A stretch of DNA of 64,000 nt. Source: Cellulosimicrobium funkei (lineage in GTDB: Bacteria > Actinomycetota > Actinomycetes > Actinomycetales > Cellulomonadaceae). The notes under the pieces were generated by a model. That model had not been told where the DNA came from. It worked only from the letters and a program-made list of their open reading frames with translations, and did not search any database. The stretch spans positions 248,001 through 312,000 of the forward strand of contig NZ_SOZH01000008.1 in NCBI RefSeq assembly GCF_004519295.1, written 5' to 3'. The translations under genes and the position numbers were made by a program. Below are positions 33,879 through 42,235 of this stretch, one piece after another; within the stretch, counting starts at the first letter, position 1; every line of letters begins with the position of its first letter.

Positions 33879-34688
33879 ATGATCACGCACCACGCGCGCG
33901 ACGACCGGGAGTCGCCCCCGCCCCCGGGAGACGGGGAGGCTCTCGCGCGCGCCTTGCGCACGATCGCCGATGACGCACCCGCAGCTTCGGCGGACGTCCC
34001 GGTCCGGCTCGACGCCGTCCGCTCCCGCGTGCGGCGGCGACGCTCGGCGAAGAGGACGGCGCTCGGCGCCGCGGCGTTCGGTGTCGTGGCCCTGCTCGCC
34101 CTCGGCGCGACGCAGCTCCCCGCGTGGGACACGCGCGGGCCGCTGCCTGCGGAGCCCCCGACGCCGGTCGCCGCCGCGTGCGGCACGACCGTGGACCTCG
34201 ACCCCCTGCCGGAGGCTGGGCCCGACAATCCCCCGTTCATCCCCGCCTACGCCGTGGCCCTCGACGGAGACACCCAGGTCGCCGCCGGGTCCCGCTGGAA
34301 CGGCATGCTCCGCGTCACGAGCGGGTCCAGCCGCCCCGGCGACACGGTGCGGCTCGTCGACGTGGACCTCGTCGCCGCACGAGGGCTGGAGGTCGTCGGC
34401 GTTCCCGGCGAAGCGGTCGTCCCGTCCCAGGAGTCCGCCGAGGCGAACGGCACCTCCGGTCCCCGGGTCGGCGTGCACTTCGTCTCGTGCGAGTCCGGCG
34501 GCCCCCTCGCACCGGGCGCGTACGACGTGTACGCCCGGGCGACGCTCCTGCCCGGGACGGGCGAGATTCCCGTCCTCGCGGGGCCCGTCACGATCGAGGT
34601 GGCAGACCGTCGGGCGACGCTCGACGCCGTCGGCGGCCGGTCGCCCTGGCTTGCAGAGACACCCGCTTCGCGCGGGGATGTCGGCTGA
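33879..34688 (+). CDS. Single-span membrane protein, likely partner of the second sigma factor
   Basis: A 269-residue protein with the same plan as the 31.8-kb protein: a cytoplasmic N-terminus of about 60 residues ending in 'RSRVRRRRSAK', a transmembrane helix ('GAAAFGVVALLALGA') and an extracytoplasmic beta-rich domain with two cysteines ('AAACGTTVDL', 'HFVSCESGG'). The exported domain occurs once, not twice, and 'LAPGAYDVYARATLL' corresponds to the 'LPPG.Y' element of the other protein. No zinc anti-sigma motif. Function inferred only from its position after the sigma factor. Confidence 0.7.
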   Translation: MITHHARDDRESPPPPGDGEALARALRTIADDAPAASADVPVRLDAVRSRVRRRRSAKRTALGAAAFGVVALLALGATQLPAWDTRGPLPAEPPTPVAAACGTTVDLDPLPEAGPDNPPFIPAYAVALDGDTQVAAGSRWNGMLRVTSGSSRPGDTVRLVDVDLVAARGLEVVGVPGEAVVPSQESAEANGTSGPRVGVHFVSCESGGPLAPGAYDVYARATLLPGTGEIPVLAGPVTIEVADRRATLDAVGGRSPWLAETPASRGDVG

Positions 34689-34829
34689 CGACCCGACGTC
34701 GCTCGCCGACACGACACTCACGGACACGGGAGACGAGAGGTTGTCGTCATCGCGGCGAGCGTCGGGCCGGCGGCGTCGGTGTGCGACGGGTCGATCACTC
34801 GCGGCGGTGACCCGCCCGACCGGCGCCCG

Positions 34830-35579
34830 TTACGGCGCGGTCGTGCCGAGCGCGAGGCGCGCGACGGCGTCGGGCCGGGTGAGCGGGTAGAGGTGGCCTT
34901 CCCCCGCGAGCCCGACCCGCGGGACCCCGAGCCGGTCCGACAGCTCGCGCTGCGCGCGCAGGAACCGGGCGCTCGCCCGCAGCCCGGTGACGAGCAGCGG
35001 CTCGGCACCCGCGGGCAGACGGCGGCCGCCGTCGAGCAGGTCGCGCACGCGCGGCGCCTGCTCCCAGCTCGCGAACCACTGGTGGGCGAGCAGAGTCCAC
35101 GCCTCGCGCGAGCCGTAGCGGGCGTGCGCGACGTCGTGCGGGAGGCGGTCCGGGGCGCGCGTGACGACCCGGACGCCCACGCGGCGCAGGTTCGCGCCCG
35201 TCACGGCGAGCCCGGTCGCGAGCACGCCCGCCGCCGCGGTGCCGGCCCGGGCCGTGACCCGTCCCGTGTGCAGGGCCGGGAGATGGGCCTCCCACGGGCT
35301 CGTCGGGTCGAGGAGCACGAGCCGGCGGACCTCGTCCGGGTGCCGCAGCGCCCACTCGATCGCGGTGAGTCCGCCGACGGAGTGCCCCACGAGGTCCACG
35401 GGCCGCGACCCGTCGACGCCCAGGCCCTCCCGCACCACGTCGACCGGTCCCGTCACGGGCACGCGCCACGCGTCGAGGACGCGGACGTCGTCGGTGCCGG
35501 ACGCGGTGCCGAGGGCGCGCGCGAGCGGGGCGAAGTCCTCGGGCGTGAGCGCCAGGCCCGGCAGGACGACCCAGGTCAT
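34830..35579 (-). CDS. Alpha/beta hydrolase
   Basis: A 249-residue alpha/beta-hydrolase. The nucleophile elbow is 'LVGHSVGGLTA' (Ser near residue 71). An acidic member is likely in 'AGAEPLLVTGLRAS' or nearby, and the catalytic His in 'GEGHLYPLTRPDA' near the C-terminus. GAGAGGGAG precedes the ATG, and the gene ends in TAA. It is divergent from the M18 aminopeptidase. Substrate cannot be predicted; esterase, lipase or C-C hydrolase activities all share this fold. Confidence 0.8.
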   Translation of the reverse strand: MTWVVLPGLALTPEDFAPLARALGTASGTDDVRVLDAWRVPVTGPVDVVREGLGVDGSRPVDLVGHSVGGLTAIEWALRHPDEVRRLVLLDPTSPWEAHLPALHTGRVTARAGTAAAGVLATGLAVTGANLRRVGVRVVTRAPDRLPHDVAHARYGSREAWTLLAHQWFASWEQAPRVRDLLDGGRRLPAGAEPLLVTGLRASARFLRAQRELSDRLGVPRVGLAGEGHLYPLTRPDAVARLALGTTAP

Positions 35580-35648
35580 GCGGACTCCCTCTCTCGCGGT
35601 GCGCGACCACCCTACGGAGCGCTCCTGGGCGTGCGTAGGGTGGAGCCT

Positions 35649-37040
35649 GTGTCGACGCCCAGCACCCCCGTGACCGACCCGACCCTCCACGACCGCGCCC
35701 TCGCCCACGCGCACGACCTCGCGACGTTCGTCGAGGCGTCCCCGTCGTCGTACCACGCGGCGCACGAGGTCGCGCGCCGGCTCGAGGCCGTCGGCTTCGA
35801 GCGCCTGGACGAGACCGCGGCCTGGCCGTCGGTGACCGAGGGCGACGGGCCCGCGGGCGGGCGGTACGTCGTCGTGCGCGACGGCGCGGTGATCGCCTGG
35901 GCCGTGCCCGCGGGCGCGACGGCGACCACGCCGTTCGCGATCCTCGGCGCCCACACCGACTCGCCCTGCTTCAAGCTCAAGCCGCGCCCGAGCGTCGGCC
36001 GCGAGGGCTGGTGGCAGGCGGGCGTGGAGATCTACGGCGGCCCGCTGCTCAACTCGTGGCTCGACCGCGAGCTCGAGCTCGCCGGTCGCCTCGTCACGGC
36101 CGACGGCGAGGAGCACCTCGTGCGCACGGGCCCCCTGCTGCGCATCCCGCAGCTCGCGATCCACCTCGACCGCGCCGCGAACGACGGGCTCACGCTCGAC
36201 AAGCAGCAGCACACGCAGCCCGTGTGGGGCCTCGCGTCGGCGTCGGGTCCGGCCGGGTCCGACGTCGCGGGCGCGCCGCACGGGACGAGCGGCGGGGACG
36301 TGCTCGCCGAGCTCGCGCACCACGCGGGCGTGCGGGCGAGCGAGGTCGCCGGGTACGACGTCGTGGTCGCCGACACCCAGTCGCCCCGCGTGTTCGGCGC
36401 GCACGACGCGTTCCTCGCGTCCGGGCGGCTCGACAACCTGCTGTCGGTGCACGCCGGTCTCGTCGCGCTGCTCGAGGTCGCGGGCACGCCCGACCGGCCC
36501 GTCGAGGGCGCTGCGATCCCCGTGCTCGCCGCGTTCGACCACGAGGAGATCGGGTCGGAGTCGCGCTCCGGCGCGTCCGGCCCGTTCCTCGCGGACGTGC
36601 TCGCCCGGGTCGCGGCCGGCCTCGGCGCGACGGACGAGGAGCGGCACCGCCAGCTCGCGGGGTCGCTGTGCGTGTCCAGCGACGTCGGCCACTCGGTGCA
36701 CCCCAACTACCCGGAGCGGCACGACCCCGCGAACCGTCCCCTCGCCGGCGGCGGGCCGATCCTCAAGATCAACGCGAACCAGCGCTACACGACCGACGCG
36801 CACGGCGCCGCGGCGTGGGCGCGCGCCTGCGCCCGGGCCGGGGTGCCGAGCCAGGAGTTCGTCTCGAAGAACACCGTGCCCTGCGGTTCGACCATCGGGC
36901 CGCTCACCGCGACCCGCCTCGGCATCCGCACGGTCGACGTCGGGGTCCCCATCCTCTCGATGCACTCCGCGCGCGAGCTCACCGCCGTCGTGGACCCGTG
37001 GTACCTCTCGCGTGCGGTGCTCAAGATCTTCCAAGGCTGA
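35649..37040 (+). CDS. M18 family aminopeptidase
   Basis: A 463-residue metallo-aminopeptidase of the aspartyl-aminopeptidase (M18) family. Metal ligands and catalytic residues appear in 'GAHTDSP' (His102, Asp104), 'SGRLDNL', 'FDHEEIGS' with the catalytic Glu, 'SSDVGHSVHPNYPERH' and 'CGSTIGP'. A Gly/Ala insert of about 20 residues is present near residues 198-220. TAGGGT seven bases before the GTG at 35649 favours this start and a leaderless transcript over the GTG nine bases upstream. The enzyme is cytoplasmic and forms dodecamers in studied relatives. Confidence 0.92.
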   Translation: MSTPSTPVTDPTLHDRALAHAHDLATFVEASPSSYHAAHEVARRLEAVGFERLDETAAWPSVTEGDGPAGGRYVVVRDGAVIAWAVPAGATATTPFAILGAHTDSPCFKLKPRPSVGREGWWQAGVEIYGGPLLNSWLDRELELAGRLVTADGEEHLVRTGPLLRIPQLAIHLDRAANDGLTLDKQQHTQPVWGLASASGPAGSDVAGAPHGTSGGDVLAELAHHAGVRASEVAGYDVVVADTQSPRVFGAHDAFLASGRLDNLLSVHAGLVALLEVAGTPDRPVEGAAIPVLAAFDHEEIGSESRSGASGPFLADVLARVAAGLGATDEERHRQLAGSLCVSSDVGHSVHPNYPERHDPANRPLAGGGPILKINANQRYTTDAHGAAAWARACARAGVPSQEFVSKNTVPCGSTIGPLTATRLGIRTVDVGVPILSMHSARELTAVVDPWYLSRAVLKIFQG

Positions 37041-37063
37041 GTCTCCCGCCCACCCCACCGGCC

Positions 37064-37117
37064 GAGCAGGCGGTTCTGGTTCGTCCTGGGCGCGGGACGG
37101 ACCAAGACCGCCTGGTC
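37064..37117. terminator. Long hairpin between convergent M18 and SRPBCC genes
   Basis: A 23-nt arm at 37064-37086 pairs with 37095-37117 at 19 of 23 positions around an 8-nt loop. The word CAGGCGGT/ACCGCCTG is in both arms, and CGCCTGGTCG recurs once more at 37131-37140, offering a competing partner. Bidirectional terminator. Confidence 0.8.
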
Positions 37118-37146
37118 GGGCAGCCGCGATCGCCTGGTCGCGCCCG

Positions 37147-37794
37147 TCAGGGGCGCTCGGCGCGGGCGCGGACGCCGCGCAGCATCTTCTGCGTCATGAG
37201 GAAGCTCACCGGCTGCACCGCCTCGACGACCGCGCGGCCCGCGGCGCCCAGCGGCAGATACCGCTCGCGGACGAGCAGGCGCGACCGCGGGGTGCCGTCC
37301 GACCCCGGCGGCAGCGGTCGCACGACGAACGCCCACGAGAACCGGAACGGCATGGTGTCCGGCTGCCCTGGCCCCGGCGCGCCGAGCAGCACGAGGTGAG
37401 AGCCCGGCTCGAGCGCCGCGACCCGGAGGACGGCCTCGTCGGCCAGGTGGACGTCGTCGCCCACGGCGAGGCCCTGCCAGCGCTCCTCGATCGCCTCCGC
37501 GCTGCGGATGCCCAGGCCGACCAGGTTCTCGAGCGCGTCGTAGGAGTAGAAGCCGCCGCGCCCCTGACCGAGCTGGACGAGCCACGGCCAGACGTCGGCC
37601 GGCGGCGCGCCGACCGTCACGGCCCGCGTCGCGACGACGGCGCGCGCGTCGGGGACGAGGTCGTCGCCGGGGAGCACGCACTCGTGCTCGCCCTCCCAGG
37701 TGCCCCACGTCTGGGTCAGGCGCCGGGTGAGCAGGAGCGCCCCGGCGGCGAGCGCCGTCGTCGTCAGGACCCGGACCCCACGCCACGCTGCCAT
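37147..37794 (-). CDS. SRPBCC-fold protein with N-terminal membrane segment
   Basis: A 215-residue protein. A short N-terminal hydrophobic helix ('VLTTTALAAGALLL') precedes a START/SRPBCC-like beta-alpha domain ('TRAVTVGAPPADVWPWLVQL', 'FYSYDALENL', 'FSWAFVVRPL'). Such proteins bind hydrophobic ligands, and a DUF-type subgroup with 'WPWLVQLGQGRGGFYSYD' is widespread in actinobacteria. Ligand unknown. GACGAT six bases before the ATG suggests a leaderless transcript. Divergent from the helicase gene. Confidence 0.75.
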   Translation of the reverse strand: MAAWRGVRVLTTTALAAGALLLTRRLTQTWGTWEGEHECVLPGDDLVPDARAVVATRAVTVGAPPADVWPWLVQLGQGRGGFYSYDALENLVGLGIRSAEAIEERWQGLAVGDDVHLADEAVLRVAALEPGSHLVLLGAPGPGQPDTMPFRFSWAFVVRPLPPGSDGTPRSRLLVRERYLPLGAAGRAVVEAVQPVSFLMTQKMLRGVRARAERP

Positions 37795-37894
37795 GCGTCG
37801 ATCGTCGGCCGTGCGCCCCTCCCCGCGCGAGGGCCGGAGGTCCCGAGCACGGCCCTCGGCCGAACCGTGGGCCCGAGGTGGGACACTCGGAGAC

Positions 37895-40450
37895 GTGCTG
37901 CACGCCCCCACCACCTCCCCGCGACCGACGAGCGCGACGCTGCTCGACGTGCTGCGCGCGGGCGGACGGCGCGACGAGCGGCTGCGGCACGTGCGCGAGC
38001 TGCCCGCGCGCCCCGGCACCCAGGGCGAGTGGCCCGCGTGGGCCGACGCGTCGCTCGTCGCCGGGTACCGCGCGCTCGGCGTGGAGCGCCCCTGGGAGCA
38101 CCAGGTCGAGGCGGCCGACGCCGCGTGGTCGGGCCGGCACGTCGCGCTCGCGACCTCCACGGGCTCGGGCAAGTCGCTCGCGTTCTGGCTCCCGGCGCTC
38201 ACGGCCGTCCGCGCCGACGCCGCGGCGCGCGTCCTCGACCCCGGCCGCATCGAGTCGGTCGCCCGGCGCGGCGCCGTGCTCTACCTCTCGCCCACGAAGG
38301 CGCTCGCGGCCGACCAGCTCTCCGGGCTCCAGCGCCTCCTCGACGCCGCCGGGACGCGCGACGTGCGGGTCGCGACGTGCGACGGCGACACCGGGCAGGA
38401 CGAGCGCCGGTGGGTGCGCGAGCACGCCGACGTCGTGCTCACCAACCCGGACTTCCTGCACTTCGCGCTCCTGCCGCACCACCGCGGCTGGACGCGGCTG
38501 CTGCGGGACCTGCGGTACGTCGTCGTGGACGAGGGGCACGCCTACCGGGGGGTGTTCGGCGCGCACGTCTCCCTCGTCCTGCGGCGCCTGCGCCGGCTCG
38601 CGGCGCACTACGCGCGCGAGGGCGACCCGCCTCCGGCGTTCGTCGTCGCGTCGGCGACGACCGCCGACCCGGCGACGAGCGCGGCACGGCTCGTCGGCGT
38701 CGAGCCCGACGACGTCGTGACCGTCGCGCGCGACACCTCGCCCGCGGGGCGCAAGACGTTCGCCCTGTGGGAGCCGCCCGTCGTCGTGGGCTTCGAGGCG
38801 TCCGCGGACGCCGGGCCCGCGGAGGGTCACGACGACGACCCCGCGGTCGCGACGCCCGCCGAGGGGCCCGAGCACCCGCGCCGCAGCGCCACGGCCGAGA
38901 CGGCCGACCTGCTCGCCGACCTCGTCATCGCGGGCGCCCGCACGCTCGCGTTCACGCGCTCGCGCCGCGGCGCGGAGTCCGTCGCGGTCCAGACGCAGGA
39001 CAGCGTGCGCGTCGTCGACCCCCGCCTCGTGCGCCGCGTCGCCGCCTACCGGGGCGGGTACCTGCCCGAGGAACGGCGCGAGCTCGAGGACGCGGTGCGC
39101 ACCGGCGACGTGCTGGGCCTCGCGACGACCAACGCCCTCGAGCTGGGCGTCGACATCTCGGGGCTCGACGCCGTGCTCATCGCGGGCTGGCCCGGCACCC
39201 GCATGTCGGTGTGGCAGCAGGCGGGCCGCGCCGGGAGGGCGGGCGCCGACGGCCTCGTCGCGTTCGTCGCGCGCGAGGACCCGCTCGACACGTTCCTCGT
39301 GCACCACCCCGAGGCGGTGTTCGACGCGCCGCTCGAGGCGACCGTGTTCGACCCCGCGAACCCCTACGTCCTCGCGCCGCACCTGTGCGCGGCGGCAGCC
39401 GAGGTGCCGCTGCGGTCGGAGGACCTCGCCGCGTTCGGCGCGCCCGACGTGGTGCGCGGCCTGCTCGACGTGCTCGTCGCGCGCGGAGCCCTGCGACGCC
39501 GGGCCTCCGGCTGGTACTGGACCCACGCGCAGCCCGCGTCGGGCATGACCGACCTGCGCGGGTCCGGCGGCGCGCCCGTCCGGGTCGCCGAGGCGCGCAC
39601 CGGCCGGCTGCTCGGGACGGTCGACGCCGCCTCCGCGGACGGCTCGGTGCACGACGGCGCGGTGTACGTCCACCAGGGCCGCACCTACGTCGTCGAGCAC
39701 CTCGACCTCGCGGACCACGTCGCGCTCGTGCGTCGGCAGGACGTCGACCACGGCACGTGGTCCCGGTCGACCACGTCCATCACGATCGTCGACGAGCCCA
39801 CGGACGGGGACGTCGCGACGGGCCGCGAGGTCGTCGAGCGCAGCTGGGGCCCGGTCGGCTGGGGCTACGGCCCGGTCGACGTGTGCTCCCAGGTGGTGAG
39901 CTTCCAGCGACGCCGCCTCCTCGACATGCAGGTCCTCGGCACGGAGACCCTCGACCTTCCCGAGCGCACGCTGCCGACGATGGCCGTCTGGTGGACCGTC
40001 CCCGCCTCCGTGATCGAGGAGGCGGGCGTCGACGCCGACGAGCTGCCCGGTGCGCTGCACGCCGCCGAGCACGCGTCGATCGGCCTGCTCCCCCTCCTCG
40101 CGACGTGCGACCGCTGGGACCTCGGCGGCGTGTCGACCGCGCTGCACGCCGACACCGGCGAGGCCACCGTGTTCGTCCACGACGCCTATCCCGGCGGGGC
40201 CGGCTTCGCCGAGCGCGGGTTCGAGCTCGGCGCGACCTGGCTCCGCGCGACGCGCGACGCCATCGCCCGCTGCCCGTGCCACGACGGCTGCCCGGCGTGC
40301 GTGCAGTCGCCCAAGTGCGGGTCGTACAACGCCCCGCTCGAGAAGGCCGCCGCCGTCCGGCTGCTCGATGCCGTGCTGGCGCACGCCCCGGCCACGGCAG
40401 CTGAAGCCGACGCCGACACTGCGGGACGGACCGCAGGTCTCCCGCGATAG
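37895..40450 (+). CDS. DEAD/DEAH-box helicase with DUF1998 zinc domain (MrfA/YprA-like)
   Basis: An 851-residue superfamily 2 helicase. Walker A 'TSTGSGKS' is at 87-94, 'DEGH' fills motif II, 'ASATT' motif III, and 'QQAGRAGRAG' motif VI. The C-terminal DUF1998 domain ends in the four-cysteine 'CPCHDGCPACVQSPKCG' zinc site. Relatives such as MrfA act in repair of mitomycin-type lesions. This is also the DECH helicase that gives its name to the actinobacterial 'helicase/secretion neighborhood', and it lies beside the Tad genes here as expected. GACACT seven bases before the GTG suggests a leaderless start. Confidence 0.92.
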   Translation: MLHAPTTSPRPTSATLLDVLRAGGRRDERLRHVRELPARPGTQGEWPAWADASLVAGYRALGVERPWEHQVEAADAAWSGRHVALATSTGSGKSLAFWLPALTAVRADAAARVLDPGRIESVARRGAVLYLSPTKALAADQLSGLQRLLDAAGTRDVRVATCDGDTGQDERRWVREHADVVLTNPDFLHFALLPHHRGWTRLLRDLRYVVVDEGHAYRGVFGAHVSLVLRRLRRLAAHYAREGDPPPAFVVASATTADPATSAARLVGVEPDDVVTVARDTSPAGRKTFALWEPPVVVGFEASADAGPAEGHDDDPAVATPAEGPEHPRRSATAETADLLADLVIAGARTLAFTRSRRGAESVAVQTQDSVRVVDPRLVRRVAAYRGGYLPEERRELEDAVRTGDVLGLATTNALELGVDISGLDAVLIAGWPGTRMSVWQQAGRAGRAGADGLVAFVAREDPLDTFLVHHPEAVFDAPLEATVFDPANPYVLAPHLCAAAAEVPLRSEDLAAFGAPDVVRGLLDVLVARGALRRRASGWYWTHAQPASGMTDLRGSGGAPVRVAEARTGRLLGTVDAASADGSVHDGAVYVHQGRTYVVEHLDLADHVALVRRQDVDHGTWSRSTTSITIVDEPTDGDVATGREVVERSWGPVGWGYGPVDVCSQVVSFQRRRLLDMQVLGTETLDLPERTLPTMAVWWTVPASVIEEAGVDADELPGALHAAEHASIGLLPLLATCDRWDLGGVSTALHADTGEATVFVHDAYPGGAGFAERGFELGATWLRATRDAIARCPCHDGCPACVQSPKCGSYNAPLEKAAAVRLLDAVLAHAPATAAEADADTAGRTAGLPR

Positions 40451-40453
40451 GGC

Positions 40454-40487
40454 ACGGCACCTCCGCAAGGTCGAGGCCTGGTGCCGT
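40454..40487. terminator. Hairpin after the helicase gene
   Basis: ACGGCACC (40454-40461) pairs perfectly with GGTGCCGT (40480-40487), starting four bases after the helicase stop. The rest of the gap up to the TadE-like gene (to 40658) shows nothing else recognisable. Confidence 0.6.
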
Positions 40488-40658
40488 CCGGTCGCTCCCG
40501 CCGCGCGAAGGGCCGATCTCCCCAGGTCACGCTCCGCTCGCACGACCCGGCGGACCGCTGACCGTGCCGGTCGCGGACCCTCGTCGCGCCCTCGCCGGCC
40601 CGTGTCAGGAGCGCCGGCCTCTCGCGTGTGCCGAGCCGGAGCAGACGGTGGCGACCGT

Positions 40659-41180
40659 TCATCGCGCGCTCGCCGGGCCGGCCCGTGCGGCGGCGGTCGC
40701 GCGGCCGAGCGTGGCGCCGAGGAACGTCACGCCGGCTCTCGACTCGACGTCCACCCGGACGACCCCGGCGCCCTGCTCCGTGCACGCGACGACCACGGCC
40801 CGGTTGCGCGCCGCGGCCTCGCGCGCCCGGCCGCAGGGTTCCCACCCGTCGCGGACTGCCGTCGCCGCCGCGAGCGCCGCGAGGTCGGCTCCGGTCTGAG
40901 CGGTGCCACGCGCCGCCTGCGCCTGCGCGAGCCCGGCGAGCGCGAGAGCCAGCACGAGGACCGCCGCGACGACCCCGAGCACGAGCACCGTGCCTGCTCC
41001 GTGCTCGACGTCGAGATGGTCAGCCGCCGCCGGCCTCGCACCCGGTCGTCCGTCGGTCCCGGTCCCGGTCCCGGTCTCGGTCCCGGTCTCGGTCCCGGTC
41101 CCGGTCCCGGTCGCGGTCGCGGTCGCGGTCTCGGTCTCGGTCTCGGTGCGCCGTCCCCGCGGAGGCCGCGCCGCGGTCAC
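40659..41180 (-). CDS. TadE-like pseudopilin-type protein (Rv3654c-like) with dipeptide-repeat N-terminus
   Basis: A 173-residue protein. After a short basic start comes a run of Thr alternating with Glu, Ala or Gly, encoded by a hexanucleotide repeat, then 'HGAGTVLVLGVVAAVLVLAL', the type IV pilin-like processing and membrane segment. A small exported domain with two cysteines follows. The GTG at 41180 overlaps the tadE stop (GTGA) and is preferred over an in-frame start 32 codons upstream inside tadE. Last gene of the DUF4244-TadE-TadE-like operon. Its family partners the helicase in the actinobacterial helicase/secretion neighborhood. Confidence 0.8.
   Translation of the reverse strand: MTAARPPRGRRTETETETATATATGTGTGTETGTETGTGTGTDGRPGARPAAADHLDVEHGAGTVLVLGVVAAVLVLALALAGLAQAQAARGTAQTGADLAALAAATAVRDGWEPCGRAREAAARNRAVVVACTEQGAGVVRVDVESRAGVTFLGATLGRATAAARAGPASAR
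41055..41144. repeat. Hexanucleotide tandem repeat (GGTCNC x 15), coding
   Basis: Fifteen contiguous hexamers GGTCCC, GGTCTC or GGTCGC, with the same variant clustered in blocks. On the minus strand they encode Thr-Gly, Thr-Glu and Thr-Ala pairs in the TadE-like protein. Copy changes would be in frame. Confidence 0.95.
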
Positions 41181-41566
41181 GGCTCGGCCCACGCGACGGC
41201 CACGCCGCTCGCGCGCAACGGCGACCCGGCGAGCCACCCGCCCACGACGGGCGTCGTGACGTGCACCTCGACCCACGGGTCGCCGCGCTGCACGCCGACC
41301 GTCGCGCCGGCTCCGGCGACCCGGAGCGCGGTCGCGCGCACGGTCGCGTCGTCCTCACCGATGGCCACCGCGCGGGCGGCAGCCCTCGCCGCGTCGGCAG
41401 AGCGCATCTGGGCGCCCGCCGCCGCGGCGAGGGTGAGGACCACGACGAGCACCAGGACGACCGCCGGCAGGGCGACCGCGAGCTCGGCCGTGACCGCACC
41501 ACGCTCTCCGCCCTGACGGACCCGGCCCCTCAGCCGGCGGTTCTCCGCCCCGGCGTCCCGTCGCAC
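41177..41566 (-). CDS. tadE: TadE-family pilus assembly protein
   Basis: A 129-residue TadE-type protein. 'GERGAVTAELAVALPAVVLV' shows the prepilin-like Gly-Ala-Val-Thr-Ala-Glu cleavage and assembly motif with Glu at position five of the mature part. A hydrophobic helix follows, and then a small extracytoplasmic domain. It begins at a GTG four bases after the DUF4244 stop and ends overlapping the next gene. In studied Tad systems TadE is a minor pseudopilin needed for fibre assembly. Confidence 0.85.
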   Translation of the reverse strand: MRRDAGAENRRLRGRVRQGGERGAVTAELAVALPAVVLVLVVVLTLAAAAGAQMRSADAARAAARAVAIGEDDATVRATALRVAGAGATVGVQRGDPWVEVHVTTPVVGGWLAGSPLRASGVAVAWAEP

Positions 41567-41570
41567 GGGC

Positions 41571-41777
41571 TCAGCCCAGCGAGAGCGCGCTGCGCACGAT
41601 GCCGAGCAGCATCTCGCGCACCTCGCCGCTCTTCAGCACGACGATGAGCAGTCCGGCGAAGCCCGCCGCCGCGACCGTCGCGATGGCGTACTCGGCCGTC
41701 GCGAGTCCCGCCTCACCGTCCTGCCCCGTGCTCGTCCCCGTCAGGCGCGCGAGCGCGCGTCGCGGCTGTCGTGTCAT
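41571..41777 (-). CDS. DUF4244 Flp-type small pilin
   Basis: A 68-residue protein with a 23-residue basic leader, 'GLATAEYAIATVAAAGFAGL' and one hydrophobic helix, the form of a Flp major pilin precursor (Glu at +5 of the mature segment). DUF4244 proteins sit at this place in actinobacterial Tad clusters. GAGGGGAGCC precedes the ATG. The frame is open far upstream through the tandem-repeat array, but that extension lacks the family's leader form and is rejected. First gene of a three-gene operon. Confidence 0.85.
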   Translation of the reverse strand: MTRQPRRALARLTGTSTGQDGEAGLATAEYAIATVAAAGFAGLLIVVLKSGEVREMLLGIVRSALSLG

Positions 41778-41925
41778 CTCCGGCTCCCCTCGTGTGGCCC
41801 GCGTCGTGCGGGCGGTCGGGGAGACCCTGCCGGGACCTGCACCCCTGCCGCACTCCACCGCGGGGCGTCGGTGGACGGGGCCCTCAAGACGACGACCTGT
41901 GCATGGCAACGCGCGCTCCGCCCGC

Positions 41926-42212
41926 GTCGACGGGTCGAGCCACCAGCACTCCGTCGCACGATCAGCACCCGGTCGACAGGTCGAGCCACCGGCACCCCGT
42001 CGCACGATCAGCACCCGGTCGACAGGTCGAGCCACCGGCACCCCGTCGCACGATCAGCACCCGGTCGACAGGTCGAGCCACCGGCAACCCGTCGCACGAT
42101 CAGCACCCCGTCGACAGGTCGCGCGAGCAGCACCCCCGTCGACAGGTCGCGCGAGCAGCACCCCCGTCGACGGGTCGCGCGAGCAGCACCCCCGTCGACG
42201 GGTCGAGAGACC
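41926..42212. repeat. Intergenic tandem-repeat array: four 46-bp and three 28-bp units
   Basis: GTCGAC starts at 41926, 41972, 42018, 42064 and 42110 (period 46), then at 42138, 42166 and 42194 (period 28). All units begin GTCGACRGGTCG. The 46-bp unit is a 27-bp block like the short unit followed by a 19-bp block, GTCGCACGATCAGCACCCG. Copies differ at only a few bases. The array fills most of the 458-bp gap between the APH-like gene and the DUF4244 pilin gene, where nothing else was recognised. There are no unique spacers, so it is not a CRISPR. Confidence 0.95.
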
Positions 42213-42214
42213 AA

Positions 42215-42230
42215 CCCCGGCCAACCGGGG
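42215..42230 (-). terminator. Short hairpin after the APH-like gene
   Basis: CCCCGG-CCAA-CCGGGG begins five bases past the stop codon on the minus strand. A six-bp GC stem with tetraloop, no T-run. Confidence 0.55.
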
Positions 42231-42235
42231 CGCGG

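Noticed and set aside
41178-41276. Upstream start for the TadE-like protein inside tadE
   Set aside because: The GTGA overlap at 41177-41180 is the normal coupling in this operon, and the extension is highly basic without known counterpart.
41571-42041. Longer DUF4244 gene reaching into the tandem array
   Set aside because: The extension is Arg/Cys-rich, coded by repeat units, and the internal ATG has a good Shine-Dalgarno and gives the normal pilin precursor size.
41926-42212. Possible CRISPR array in the 46/28-bp repeats
   Set aside because: Units are contiguous with no unique spacers, and no cas genes are in the window.
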